DNA of 64,000 bases from positions 46,400,823 to 46,464,822 of the forward strand of contig OX422218.1 of NCBI GenBank assembly GCA_949130495.1, in the 5' to 3' direction. Source of the stretch: Sambucus nigra. Taxonomy: Eukaryota; Streptophyta; Magnoliopsida; Dipsacales; Adoxaceae. Every line of letters starts with the position of its first letter. Positions within the stretch are counted from its first letter, which is position 1. Of this stretch, positions 45,876 to 59,193 are shown in pieces. The position numbers were made by a program, and so were the translations under genes. A model generated the notes under the pieces. That model searched no databases. It was not told the origin of the DNA and was given only the letters and a program-made list of their open reading frames with translations.

Positions 45876-48800
45876 TGTAATGCCCCGACCCGGATTTAAA
45901 GGTTAATTAAGGATTAACCTGATCCGAATCGTACGTTAATAGTGAAGTTCAATGAAACATCCTAAATAATGTTTCCAATACATTCTTATTAGTATTTAAC
46001 GTCACACTCATTAGCATGCTAGTCCAAATTACAATCACTACGTGATATGACCCAAGGGAAGTGCCCCGAAGGCTATGTAAATAGAGCTACTAATCGTAAA
46101 TGCAGATAGTTACTTACCTGTATAGCTCCCTCAAAGTGCGGAATATCACACAACCTGCCGCAACAAAAGAAGGGATGTGAGACGAATGCTCAGTGTGATC
46201 ATATACAAATGCAGTATAGAAACGAGTGGCAGAAAGAAGTACTCACATGCTACACTACATGCATTCGAAAATATGTATATATCTACATATATACCTTTGA
46301 AAAATACATATGCCAGTGTATTTAACCGTTTATTTTAAAGACATCATTTAATACCATATAACTTCCCTGACATTACAAAATAGTCATTATCATTACCATG
46401 CTTAGGACTTATACGTGTTTTCCATTAACTCACACAGTTTAAACAAATGGCATTTGTTTGGAAAACATTCTTCTTACATTCAAGGAGATTTACTATCCGA
46501 TGTTCATTTACTCATGCCAAGGTTACTTAATCATTTCAGGATTTACATTCAACACACACACATACCGTGTTTAGAAAAATACTTTTTTCCCTTGTAAACC
46601 TCATGTAACACATGCTTATATTTATTTTAATTCAATTTTTCTTAGGTAGCTTAATTTCATTTAGTCACCTTATTAAACCATCCCATGTTGCCACATGAAC
46701 TTTAAACATTCAATGCGCTATTCTTGCATTAGTAAATTAATGAATTTGTGCCATTCATTTATGCCTCTTTCATGAATATTCGATTCATTGCTTAGCATTA
46801 TTTTTCTTTGGGATTTGCCAACACACTCACGGACTTCGTGGCCTCACACCACCGGTATCCGCGGCCATATACTACTGCAGTTGGTTTGGGGTCTTTCACT
46901 AGGGTCATCATGCCCTCCTTAATTATTTTCTCTCGGCGTCATCCGACTATCATTATCTCGCCAATGTTTTTCAACATTTTCACAGTTTGTACTTTAATTT
47001 ACATTCCTTTGGGCCGAAGCCAAAGACTTAGACTTAGCCGTCCATTTTTCCATTATACTTGGAAAATCACTACTTCTCTTTAAGTCCTTTGTTTACACAC
47101 GTGTTAATATTATATCGAAATGATTCACATTTTAGGACTTAATCCATTTTCATCGTACTTGGGTAAAAACATTCACTTACATTTTTATTTCATAAAAATG
47201 TTCCGCTTTAGGTAAATTATCGATTTACCCTTTTTTTCATCAAAACTTGCAACTTTATTCTTTTTCAAGTGTTATTCACAAAAACACCATCTTTGAGTCC
47301 CGTTCTCGACACATAGGCATTTTCGTCATTAAAACACTTATTCAACTTCTCGCGTTGTCAAAATTACCCATTTTGCGCTTTAGCCTCTTTAATATATAAA
47401 ATCATGCCTTTCACATATTAAAGTTCCCGCACTTGATTTTGTGAGTTTAACACTAAAACTCCATTTTAACCAACATTTACACGTTTGACACTTTATAATT
47501 TCAAACTTGGTGCCACACACTTTCATTATGACAAATTGCATAAAAAACCATACTTAGTCTTTTATTTCGAACTTAGTCTCTTATATTCTCATTATTTATA
47601 TTTTTACCCAAAATTTTCAAGAAGACTAAACTTTCACATATTTATGCTTTTGACCCCAAAACTTAGTTTAAACAAACTAAATAGTGCACTTTATAAATGA
47701 AAGTTTATTTGTACACTTTATAATGATTTATCAACATAAAATCACTATATCAATCTAACAAAAAAGGGTACACATGCGTCAAATGTTCTTTTACCGATGA
47801 AATCATTTATTCATCTTAAAACTTGAAATTTAAACATTTTACTCCATAAAATGTTTGTGATTTAGGGCTGAAATTTAATTATTTTAAAAACCCATTAAAC
47901 CTCTTGTTGTAAGTACCCATTTTCATAGAAAATAGTAAGCATGATACTAATAAGTCTGTTAGTACATTTAATCCTCATTATTATTTCATAAAAATATACC
48001 CCTCATTACAGAAAATATCAATAGTGTAACCAATAAACCCATGAATTGGTTTTAACCATTTTCTTACACGATTTGCACCCAAATGGTGGAAAATACTATT
48101 CTAAAATTTTGTCAAATTCAAAACCCATTTAATCACTTCTTTGAAAACCCACTTGTTCAAGAAATCATAGAAACCGACCCAATGAACTCCATGGATGCAA
48201 ATCAACACAAATCCTTCATATATTAAAACTAATATATGTAAATAGCAATATGATATTATTCTAAATAATAAACCTATACCAAGGTTAAAGAATCTCACCT
48301 CAAAATGTCCTTAAATAATGGTAGAGAAGGTGGGTGACTCCCCCACCTCCAAAGGTGGCCCTAAAGGGAGTCACAATAGTCCCCTCTTCAAGATCCCAAT
48401 TAATCTTCAAGCTCTAGGAACTACACTTTCTTCTACTTTGATAAAATCCTTTTAAAGTCACCCAACAAGACTTCCTTTGAGCTCCAAAAACTTATCTCAA
48501 AATCTCCTATGAGTTGTCCCAACTTTGAGAGGTGTTTTAATGGAGTTTGGGGAGCTCCAATGTGGTGTTTTGATGGTGGAAAAGTGGTGGCAAAGGAGGA
48601 CCACGAATTTGGAAGGAAGAATAACTCTTGCAAGAGCTAGAAGATGGAGATATAATCAGAAAATGTTTGAGAGTTTTGGCTCCAAGTATTTCCCTCCTAT
48701 TTATCTTACAATGGAAAATTTCCACCCTTGACCAACAAACCCAAGGTTTTGAATGCCCCAATGGGTGTAATTTGGTTTCCCAAGATCTGTATAATAAGTC

Positions 48801-49654
48801 TTGAAAGTGACTACACATACACCAAACATGTGATCCCCAAGATTCATTTGAAAAATGCCCAAAAAAACACCCACTAAAGTTAATTTGCGTCACTTTTGGT
48901 ACAAGCCCAAAAAATATTCTTTTTTTTCCTGAAATTTTTAACTGAAGAATCATATTCCTTGCATTTATTTTTGGCTAAAAAAATCATATTTACAATAGTC
49001 GTTTGGTCTCCCGGATTGTCCTATACAAGGCGCGCAAGAATCGGGACCTCCGTACAAAAGTAGTTTTTTTCGATTTTTCTCTTCATAATAATATTCCTTA
49101 TATTTTTGTGAGTCAAAAAACATATTCACAATATTTTTTTGACCTCCCGAGATGTCCTAAACAATTTGCACAAGACTGGACTTTCGTTGTCTCGCGCGTC
49201 GTAAGACAATTAGTACCCATGCTTGCGTAGCATTCGTTGCTTGTCCGAATTGCATGAAACTTAACCAAAGTGCTTAAAATAATTATACAAACTCAAAATA
49301 AAACTCGTGTGAACCATGAAACATAAAACTATCTCGTTTAACCCATATTGCGATTTTTTTCTTTTCGTACCATTTAAATGTCGCGTCGTATTAACCTTGT
49401 CCGTGTCGCATCCGTTCCTTGATATTTTTTCCTCAAAATTAATGGACATCCTAGCGAATACTATTAGAGATTAAATATGAATTTATACAACACATGCATT
49501 GTTGGATTTGCTTTTTTTTAAACCATTTACGTAATATGCCACCGACGTTTTACTTGACATGTTACTCTTCGATTATTTATTCCTCTAATTTTTTTTTTTG
49601 CAGAAAACACTTCAAATAATGTTAAATACCTATTTTCTAGGGCGGGGTATTACA
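45876..49654 (-). repeat. LARD 5' LTR, complete (3779 bp)
   Basis: On plus it starts TGTAATGCCCCGACCCGG and ends GCGGGGTATTACA, so the termini are inverted repeats (TGTAATacCCCG type). It matches 7303-10420 from about 46530 onward. No protein domain is encoded. Confidence 0.88.
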
Positions 49655-49655
49655 A

Positions 49656-50185
49656 GTAAAGAATTGTTCCTTATGACACAAATCTGTGCCCATCTCAACT
49701 CTTCTCCTGCATGAGTCTCCTCATCAATTTTAACGAACCTTCTGCATCTCTCTAATGTCATTAAACACTTCCTCACCCCAGAGATGTAGAGGGAGACCCA
49801 TCACTCTAATACAACAAGTTGATGAGGTACTTTCATTTTTAATGTTGGGGTGACATTCGTTGGAGAATAATGGGACACCATTAACAACCCAGTTCTTCAA
49901 CTTCAACACCCTTTCCCCTTCGATGGCCGATGCAAAGACGAAGCAGAATGCGTAGGGATTCAAGTGATGAACAACCACTTTGCCCGCTGGTCTTTAGTGC
50001 TCATTCACCCATACTTTTAGACTATTTAACTTAGAAGATGTATCCACATGGATACTAACACGACCCACCAATGCTCGCCGAAAAAACTCAATTCTTGAAG
50101 AGCAAGAACCATCTTCTATACTGAGATCTGTCAGAGTATTTTTTCCCACCTTAACATTAATAAGGGAAAACGGACCCCACTATAC
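49656..50185 (-). pseudogene. DUF4283-type fragment (LINE/zinc-knuckle protein N-terminus)
   Basis: On minus the pieces FFRRALVGRVSIHVD, VVHHLNPYAFCFVF, WVVNGVPLFSNECHPN, RVMGLPLHLWGEEVFNDI and, after a one-base shift, FVKIDEETHAGEELRWAQI follow the order of DUF4283, the N-terminal domain of many plant LINE ORF1 and zinc-knuckle proteins. The fragment is cut by the LARD LTR at 49655 and has stops and a frameshift. No RT part is present nearby. Confidence 0.7.
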
Positions 50186-50194
50186 TCTGGAATC

Positions 50195-51870
50195 ATGTAG
50201 ATACATCTTCTTCATTTACTTAGATAAGTACGAGATAGAGGCTTGGGAATTGTTCATCTACTACTTACAGCACATACATAAATAACCGTAGAAGAAGAGG
50301 TGGGAATTACCTCCTTTGATATCCATTCCCTAAAATCATTTCTCTTCTGATTTTTAGCAATTTTTTGCTCATAACACCTAAACATATTCATGAAATTGTA
50401 GAGTTTAGATGGTAATATTGATAATAGAGGTAATCAGACAAAAACAAGTTCTATATGTAGTACTTACTCTCTCCAATATTAAACTTCATCTTAGGATTCA
50501 AAGACATGGAAAATTTCTTTCTCGTATTTCATATTGGTAAGTCTCGCTCTTTGGGTTCCCGAAAGGCAATTCATCCTCGAACTCATATTGTTTTTCAATC
50601 AATCATTATCCACGAGTATTAAACCTCATAAGCCCTCATTCCGGCATATGTTTGTGGGCGGATAACAATGATTCTACTGTTATATATTCTTTCGAAATTG
50701 ACCCTCCAATATCACATGTATTCTTAACATAATATTTAAAGGTTTTCATCAAACACTCAAAATGATACATCCAGTGGTACTTGATAGGTTCACACAACAA
50801 ATCCCCATCGCATAAATGTTTAAGAAGGTGAATGATGTTGTCAAAGAAGGACAAAGGAAAATACTTCTCCAAGATATAAGTCACCTTGACTAAAGTTACT
50901 TTTATAACCTTAATGCACTTCACGTTTACCACTTTTGCACATAGCAAGGTAAAGCACAAACTAATATGCATAATTTTTCTCGGGAGATCTTGTGCTCAGA
51001 AAAAAAATGCCTAAACAATGAAAGGATTAATTGGATGATGAAGACCTAGTTACGAGAATTGTACTATTTCAGGTCATTTGTTTGGTAGCTTATAACCCTA
51101 CACAAATTATCGGAATAACCACTGGGAGTATTCAAGTTGAACAACGTGTCTAAGAGGCTCGTTTTCTCACTAGTAGTCAAACCCAAACCATTAAAGCTCT
51201 TTCTTATTCTTAGATAACTATTTGGTAATGTGTTTTCTTTCACGATAATGTCATTAGACCACTTAAGAATTCCAATTACACTATTTCTCGACAAAATAAA
51301 TTGACTCTTGAAATTATGCAAACCGATCATTGTGTATAATATCGAGTTATATTTTTCGCCACTTTTATACAAAAGTGTAACAATATCGACTTTTAACCGT
51401 ATGTACTAACGATCTTTGAGTAAATCATCATCAACTTGTTCATTTACTTAATAATAATGTACATTATCCATATCCATAGGATGGTGGTTTTTTTGGTGAT
51501 GGACACTATAAGCATCATTAATAAGGTCTGTCAAAGGAAGTTATGCTGGAAAATCATTCACCACTTCGACATGGTGGAGTTCCATCACTCGATCAGTAAC
51601 TGATAATTCTTTCGAAACATATGGTACACTATTTTCCCCTTAGAATGTACATATATTATAATCTTGTGACATACCCCATATTTGTAAATGCAATTGAACG
51701 TCTTCAAAAGACTTAAATTTTTCATTCAGACAACGTTTGCACAAACACGAAATCTTAAAATTGTTAATATTTTTATCTGCATATTTAATAAATTCTTGAA
51801 CATCCTTTATGTGATCATAAGATACATTGTGGCTCTCTACCATCAACTAATAGTATTATACGAAAGACAT
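50195..51870 (-). pseudogene. TNP2 transposase remnant with the catalytic core deleted
   Basis: The N-terminal transposase-associated part is readable at 51846-51640 (FKISCLCKRCLNEKF, VQLHLQIWGMSQDY), then ILYTMIGLHNFKSQF and ILKWSNDIIVKENTLPNSY to GLGL at about 51190. Directly after this, in the same frame, comes TTSEKTSLLDTLFNL, which in CACTA-1 lies after the core. The whole TNP2 core (about 400 codons) is absent, so N- and C-terminal parts are fused in frame. The C-terminal part (WMYHFECLMKTFKYYVKN) and an intron with donor GTAAGTAC match CACTA-1. Several stops occur. The last exon (DUF4216-like) is missing. Confidence 0.82.
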
Positions 51871-53099
51871 TAAGTAGTCTTCAAAATTCAAGTCACCTAT
51901 ATAAATAGGTTGAAATGGAGGTCATGTTGGATAAAAGAACTCTCAGTTTATAATTCAAGAATAATCATTAAACCCAAGAAAATTCATTCAAAATCATTCA
52001 GTAAATAAGGAATAAAATTAAATAAATTAAGATTCTATTAAACCAAATAAGTATCCCATATAATTCAAATATTATAATTTTGTTCCAAAAGAAAACATTG
52101 TTCAACACTTAATCCTAGACAACAAATGAATTTGATTGGAAATAAAATAACTATGATCATATTTTAATAGAGTACCTTCACCAAAGTCAGCATGCTCATG
52201 CTCATCTCCGCAGCCCTCACATATTTTATCAAACAATATCTGAGACTCACCCACCACTAAAAGGCATTTGTGAACAGTTTTTTTTGGCATTCATTGAAAC
52301 GAGAGTGCACATGCCAATGACCATGTTATTAGACAAGCCCCTTATATATTACTCCACGCCATAGTCACCATGAATGGACAATGATCATCCATGGAATGTT
52401 GGAGGAGGAATATAACAATTTGATAGTACTTTTACATAGTCCCTTCACTGTAGTCAACATTCAGAGGCTCCTCTCTGAACTGTCATATATTTTACCAATC
52501 AATATATAAGTCTAAACCACCTCCAAAAGGCGACCGAGGATAGGTGTTAAATTCATGACAACGAGCGTTCACATGCCAATAACCCTTCTTTGGGAGAAGC
52601 CCCAAAATAATACTCATATCCATAGTCACTGTGCATGGAAGATGATGAACCGTAAAATGTTTCGCGAGGAGGCACTTAGGAGGTGAATGTTACAAGAGGA
52701 GACACTTGGGAGGAGAAACTTTGAGCCATTGGAAAGGGTAATGTTTGATGAGCCATTTGGGAGGGGAAACCATGTTATAGACTAAAAAAATTGGCCAACC
52801 CACTTCTCTTGGCATGTTCTTTTATCTGGCTCAACATGTGACTCTTAACTGAAGATATCTCGCTTAATAAAGGTTCCATGTGCTAAAATTTTGTTCTTGG
52901 CATATGTGAGATCGCGCCTCATTCCCTCTTCCTTTTTTTTCTGCCTAAGTACCATGGATAATGGCATAGGGGTTTCACTCTAACCGACTGCTCGTCATGC
53001 ATTCTTTCATTTTTTGTAGCATAATATTATATTTAGGACTATGGTTTCAAAATTATTTTATTACAGAGTGTATATATATAATGATTAAATTCATACTCA
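51871..53099. other. CACTA-2 upstream region with a duplicated segment
   Basis: Two related minus-strand segments, about 52290-52150 and 52600-52440, share GGCATGTG..CTCGTT, a TGATAAAATAT-like block and GACT..GTGAAGG. They are a diverged tandem duplication of about 310-bp offset. Possible coding value is unclear. The rest is A/T-rich. Confidence 0.45.
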
Positions 53100-53534
53100 C
53101 TAGTGTCGGAGAAACATTGTTTGGGAATTTATTGGTCTCTTTATCCTGTCAGCCATCTAAGGACAACTGACCTGCTTATGGGCTTTACCTTCTTTCGAAA
53201 TCCCCTTGGTATTGCCTACCCATTCACCCTTAAAATCATAATATGGTTTTGCCCCAAGTTTTTGGGCATCAACGTACTTTTCCCTATTTTATTTATCTGT
53301 CTCCCTGTTGGTCAGTTTTTTCTCCCTGGCCTCATTCTCTAAGACTTTGTTCCATTGGTCGATGGGAATTTGAACATTTTTGGGAACTCTATCTTTCAAC
53401 CCCAAGTTATCAGGACTTGATGCCTTCTTCGGGGAATTTTTTTTCGAAGGTTCTTTAGATAGGTTTTCATATGTTAACTTACTCAAGAAATAACCATTTC
53501 CTTTGAACCGGGTGGGAATGTAAAATTCTAACAA
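53100..53534 (-). pseudogene. Possible Ptta/En/Spm-type plant transposase fragment
   Basis: On minus EFYIPTRFKGNGYFLSKLTY is followed by a Lys/Ser-rich segment and VPKNVQIPIDQWNKVLENEA, then after a stop by further basic sequence (AQKLGAKPYYDFKGEW). A VP...W block followed by a basic Asn/Arg-rich helix is seen in the second (TnpA-like) proteins of plant CACTA elements. The resemblance is weak and the position upstream of TNP2 is not the usual one. Confidence 0.35.
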
Positions 53535-54539
53535 ATTTTATCCATACATCATCAATAATGGCAGGATCAACCTTCTTCTTGTTGTCTCAGCCCTCAACGC
53601 CCACAATCATATTTCTTAAAGACAAACAACGGACTTTAAAAATATGTACATTAGCTTTTTTACCAGTAGGAATCCCAAAATTGAAAAACCCAAATGGGCT
53701 TCTTATGATTTTCTTTGGGATTCCTTGATAGAGGGAGGTGGGGATGTTGAGTTATCATGGGTTTGTTCCGTTTGGTGACTTGAATATGGAGTGATAGACT
53801 CAACTTCTGGAGGACTATAGTATTGCCAATATGTAGGGGAAAATAAGTGAGGTTGGGGTGTAAGAGAGAATCGAGTTACAGGTGTTCCATTATTTTATTG
53901 ATTAGCTCTGATCCAGTTCCACATTACTAATAATTAAAAAATGGCTACGAATGTACGTAAATCATGTTTATGACTATATATATGCATATAATTTTTGAAA
54001 CTAATTTTAAAACATGCTCGTTGTGTCTAATTTTTATCCAATCAGTATTAGTTCTTAAAAAATTATGAAAATTTTCACGTGGCCAATTAGGTATAAGCAT
54101 ATCTATGATTGATGTATAAAGGTCTGTGATAGAAACTCGATATAAATTCTTCTTTAACCTCTTTGCAAGATCACATTTAATGTGCATACACCGCGAGACA
54201 TTACAGTCTACGTGACCGCTTTCTTTACGGAGTTGTACTTACAACATATGGAAACAAAAAATCGCCTTGTCTAATAATGTCAGTAACGTGAGTTCCCTAT
54301 TGGGATTATAAACGAAAAACATATTATATAAGGCCTCATCCCATCATTCTGGCAAGGAAAATGTAATATAATCGAATAGGTATGCTTGCGAGAGATCAAC
54401 TCCATGATTTATAATGTAATTAAATTATTCAATTTTCCTATTCTCGTACATGTAAATAAGAGATCACTCTATATGATGCGCACTAATAAAATATGATTTA
54501 GGGCGGTCCAATTGCAACCTCTTCTATTCTTGTTGAAAG
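53535..54539. other. A/T-rich CACTA-2 interior, no gene seen
   Basis: No domain-bearing frame on either strand. Confidence 0.4.
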
Positions 54540-55430
54540 TAATTATTATCGTAACTCATTTTTCTTAGAAAATGTGTAAAAGGAGGGTGTGAATATGAGT
54601 CCTAGAGGTAATGTATCTAATTAATACCAAACTAATTATTATTTTCCATCCGATAAATTGTACACAAAAATTCCAATCTAAATTCAATTTAATTATATTG
54701 ATCCTAAAATTACTTTGTGTCCAAAAAATATGCAAACCCTTCAACCATTTTGTGTACACCCAAACATAAATCGCATAAGGAAGGTCTGAACACGGTCACA
54801 AGAGGTAACCAAATATATAAATATCCATTAATATTCATCCTCACAATATCAATAAGTTCAATTGAAGTTCATTTTAATTATATTAATCTTAAAATTACTA
54901 TCTGTCCACCAAATGTGCAAGTCCTTCCACCAATATATGTTCACCTAAACAACAACCACTTAAATAAGGGTGGAACACAGTCAAAACAGTTAGCCAAACA
55001 AATATATGCATTAATATTCATCCTCACAACATCAAAAGGTCCTATTTAAGTTCATCTTAATTAAATTAATCATAACATTATTCTCTGTACACCAAATGTT
55101 CAAGCCCTTCCACTAATTTGTATTCACCTAAACATAAACCAATTAAAGAAGGGGTGAACATGGCCACAACTGTTAACCAAAATAATATATGCATTAATAT
55201 TCATCTGCATAGTATCAACAAGTTCAATTTAAGTTCATTATAATTAAATGAATCCTAAAATTAGAATGTGTTCACAAAATGTGTATGTCGTTTCAGCCAT
55301 TTGTGTTCACCCGAACAACAAGCACATAAGTAAAATTACTTGTATAAAAATAGGACCTTGAATCAGTCGAGCTTCAATAATTGTTCTACAATTGCATACG
55401 AACATGGAACAAGAAGAAAACATGTAAACA
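54540..55430. repeat. 184-bp tandem repeats (about 4-5 units)
   Basis: The phrase TGTGCAAGTCCTTCCACCAA and its variants occur near 54728, 54913, 55097 and 55280, i.e. every 183-185 bp, together with AATATATGCATTAATATTCATC. A further diverged unit lies at 57630-57840 beyond the RT fragment. Confidence 0.85.
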
Positions 55431-55529
55431 TATATTTTTAAACCTAAATAATTATCAAATTACTATATTCTAAACATGTAATTTATATATCTCATGTCAC
55501 TCAAAACATTCATTTAGCTAGAAAATGTA

Positions 55530-55634
<105 letters not shown>

Positions 55635-55854
55635 AATATATATGTACGATTTTGTAAATGTATATATGTGTGTGTTGTTGTTTATGTGTGTGCGCGTGAG
55701 TATATAAGGGGTTTCATGTATATATAGAAATTCCTATATATATATATTCATATTATCATGAATCATTTCATTTTGGGTTCTAGTATTGATTTATGTGAGT
55801 CGAAGTGTGTGTGTGTGTGTGTACAGTACTGCTCTTGTGCGGGCTCTCCTACAT

Positions 55855-57430
55855 TTTAACAGTGCGGACTGGACAAGTGTCACCGGGTTACCACCGAGCC
55901 GTAAAATAGATTTTGTCATCAAATTAGCACCGGGGAAGAGACCGATTGCCAGAGAACCGTATTGCATGGTTCTTTCACAGATTCGGGAGTTGAGAGAGAA
56001 GATTCAGTAGCTCTTGGGTCAAGGTTTCATTTGGCGAAGTACATCGCCTTGGGGTACTTCGATGTTGTTTGTGAAGAAAACATATGGTTTACTTCGTTTG
56101 TGTGAGGATTACAAGGAGTTGAACAAGGTGAAGATACATAATAAGTATCCGTTACCTAGAATCAATTATTTGTTTGATCAGTTGAGAGGGGTTGAGTACT
56201 TCTCCAAGATCGATTTGAGGTCAGACTATCACCAGTTGCATATTCGAGAGGAGGATGTTCCTAAGACCACTTTCCTATAGCGGTATGGATCCTATGAGAT
56301 CAGGGAGATGCCAAATCGGCTCACCAATGCTCCTACAGTGTTCATGTACCCCATGAATAGGGTATTCCATGAGTTTCTGGATCAGCTTGTGTTAGTATTC
56401 ATCGATGACATCTTGGTTTACTCAAAGATGGTGGAGGAGCATGCCGATCATTTACGTATCATTCGATAGACATTACGGGACCATCAGCTGAATGCCAAAT
56501 TTAGTAAGTGTGGATTTTGGCTTCGGGAGGTTCAATTTGTTGGCCATATTATGTTTGACAGAGGTATATCTATTGATTCGAGTAAGGTATCGATGGTGAT
56601 GGAATGGGGGTAGTCCATGACACCCATCGAGATTCATAACTTCTTGGGGTTGGATGGATATTACCGCCGCTTCATCAAAGGGTTCTCAAAGATTGCTGGA
56701 CCTTTGATAAACTTGACTCGTAAGGGAGTACCATTTGTGCAGAGTGACCAGTGTCAGTTGGCCTTTGATGAGCTGGAGGATAGATTGGCATCAGATTCCG
56801 TACTTGCACTGCCTAGGAGTGGGGTGGAGTAGCGAGTGTACACGGATGCGTCGTTACAAGAACTTGGGGGTGTGTTGCAGTAGGAGGAGAGGCCGATAGC
56901 TTATTCATATTAGAAGCTAAAGCCCCACAATAAGAATTATCCCACCTACGTCCTGGAGTTAGCATCAGTCATTTTTGCATTGAGGATATGGAGACATTAT
57001 CTATTGGGGGAGCAGTTCACATTGTTCACGGATCATAAGTCATTTTAGTATCTCTTCACATAGAAGGATCAGAACATGAGGTAGAGTCGATGGCTAGAAT
57101 TCATGACGGACTACCAGTTTGATATACAGTATCATCCTGGTAAGGTTAATGTGGTTGCAAACACATTGAGCTGATGACCTACTGGAGACGTAGCGAAGGT
57201 ATGAAAAGTGAAGTGGAGTGAGCTTCGGCAGGAAGATGAGGGTGGTAGAGTGTACATGGCAGTTATGACTATGACTCCCGAGATCATTATGCGGGTAGTG
57301 AAAACATGGGAAGAGGATCAGTTATGTCAACAAAGGGTACGACAATTATTATTTGAGGGTGCAGAGTCTTAGTCAGTCAGCTCAGAGGGAGAACTTCACT
57401 TCAATGGGAGATTGGTAGTGACCGAGAATA
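55855..57430 (+). pseudogene. Ty3/gypsy RT-RNase H fragment, one frame with many stops
   Basis: A single frame holds from about 55855 to 57430 with no frameshift but about ten stops. It gives the start of RT (GLPPSRKIDFVIKL, RPIAREPY), [52 protein letters not shown], the catalytic YxDD box as [41 protein letters not shown], and RNase H with [16 protein letters not shown] and FTDHKSF, ending in the spacer before integrase. The pattern is that of chromovirus-like (Del/Tekay) elements. Many stops are TAG or TGA where Gln or Arg is conserved. Gag, protease, integrase and LTRs are absent. Confidence 0.9.
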
Positions 57431-58785
57431 AAAAACATCCATAATAGCTAACTAAGGAGAAATATTCACTAATAAGAAAAAAAAAATACAAAAACTCTCA
57501 ATGACGTTAAGGATCATCCTTCAACAAAAGATATCTTTCATATACACAATATCAGAAATAAGTAATTAATTTTTTAATTAATAAACCAAACACAACTAGT
57601 CGCCCAATGAAAAATCCCTTTCATAATTTTTTCTTCACCCAAACGTCATTTGGTTAAGGATGGCGTGGAAACGACCACACCAATAAACTAAGAGGTCATA
57701 AATATATATAAGACTATTTTATTTAAAAAAAAGATAAAGAAAAATTACATGAATAAAGAAAGAAACTAGAATTAAATTAACTTCAATAATTATTCTCCAA
57801 TTACATTTTCACATGGAATGAGAACAAAACATGTTAATAAATGTACAATTGTAATAAGAAAAGATATTGACAAATCCTACTTTAGAATGTCCATCAGAAT
57901 ATAGTAGATAGATATTTAATAATTAAGGTAATAATCATATTTATAAGAACATGTTGATAATCTCAATTCATAGTTCAAGTATCCAAATCATAAGGGTTTT
58001 CATTAATTAAAAAATAAAATATGAATTCATTATTATTTAATTACCATATCTTATTAACCAATTAGATATTTATACAAGAATGTTCAACATGTGAATCAAA
58101 GAGTATAAGTATGGAATGTGCTTCCCCTCAATGTGTAGATATATTTTTCATAAAACCTCATTAGGACTAATTAATTTGTTTTTACACATATCTAGATTAC
58201 CCATTTTTCCAAAATCAAAATCACAACATTTCATATATATGATTTGAGGAAAACATAACATAAAACTGGAAAATTGATTGATTTTTTTACATGATAACTA
58301 AGTTGATAAAACTTTTCTGGATAATGAAATTGAATAGAAAATAGAATACTACTTCAAAATCAAAAGATTTAAGTTTCTTCCCAAACAAAATACGTCTAGA
58401 GATTCCTATTCATTTGTTGCAATTAATCACACATTTAACATCAGAAATCTCAATTTCCTTACTTTTTTAGTTTTTACACATCTAACTTTCATGAAATCCT
58501 CAATAACATGAAATTTAGTTTTCATAACTGTAGTTAAGAATAATCTAAATCACTAAATACACACACACACAAACACACACACAACACATAGAGATAGAGA
58601 AAAAGTCACCTAAATATTTTGTAAAGGGAGAGAGAGTAGATGGTGGTTGTGGTAGCCATAGTTGGTGGTTGTAATTGTGGTCGACCTAATGGTTGATAGA
58701 GAGAGGGGGAGAGACAATGAGGGTAATATAGAAAAACCCTAATTTGTTTAATTTATACTTGAAAAAGGGTAACGGTCTTAGACTT
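57431..58785. other. A/T-rich CACTA-2 5' region
   Basis: Contains one diverged 184-bp repeat unit (57630-57840) and a short CA tract near 58560. No gene is seen. Confidence 0.45.
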
Positions 58786-59177
58786 TGACCATCAGCTCTG
58801 ACCTTTTTGAATTAAAATATCTTGTCATGGTCAATCACGATGGTCATGATCCATGACCATGTCCCCAAATTAAGTCAAGGAAGGTGGTCACGATTTAGAA
58901 CTATAGCCCAATTTTTGTGACCACTTTTCAATTTAGTATTACCATAAATGGGAGACAAGCTTCAAGACCGTGACCATATTACATCCATAATTGTGCCGGT
59001 ATTTACCCAATTGTCAAGTTCATGTAATGTGACCTAGACTGTAACCACGTTGGCATCAGTTTTCTCGCTTAAGGGGTCACATCTTGAGTTATGGTCAACA
59101 TTTTCTCATCACGGTTTTGGACTATGATCACATTGGTCATGATTTTCAATTATTACCACTTTGTTTTGACCATTTTA
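58786..59177. repeat. CACTA-2 subterminal repeats (GGTCATGAxx / xxTCATGACC)
   Basis: Degenerate copies of GGTCATGATCCATGACCATG and GACCGTGACCA occur in both orientations within 400 bp of the terminus. They resemble the CACTA-1 subterminal motif with C-to-T and G-to-A changes (GGTCGCGGAC to GGTCATGATC). Confidence 0.65.
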
Positions 59178-59193
59178 GGTTTTCAGCGTAGTG
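59178..59193 (-). repeat. CACTA-2 5' terminal inverted repeat
   Basis: On minus CACTACGCTGAAAACC with the outermost base at 59193. It matches the CACTA-1 terminus in the first six bases and an A-rich tail. Confidence 0.7.

Larger units (their letters stand above)
7303..49654 (-). mobile_element. LARD-type LTR element, minus-oriented, split by element C
   Basis: Two long direct repeats (7303-10420 and 45876-49654) flank about 2.85 kb of internal non-coding sequence (10421-11529 and 44133-45875) once nested element C is removed. An initiator-Met primer-binding site lies next to the right LTR, and a purine tract and pol 3'-end remnant next to the left LTR, which fixes the minus orientation. LTRs of almost 3.8 kb with a short non-coding interior define large retrotransposon derivatives. 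No gag or pol domain is readable inside. The left LTR has lost about 650 bp of its 3' end and joins element B gag, so no target-site duplication can be scored. Confidence 0.8.
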
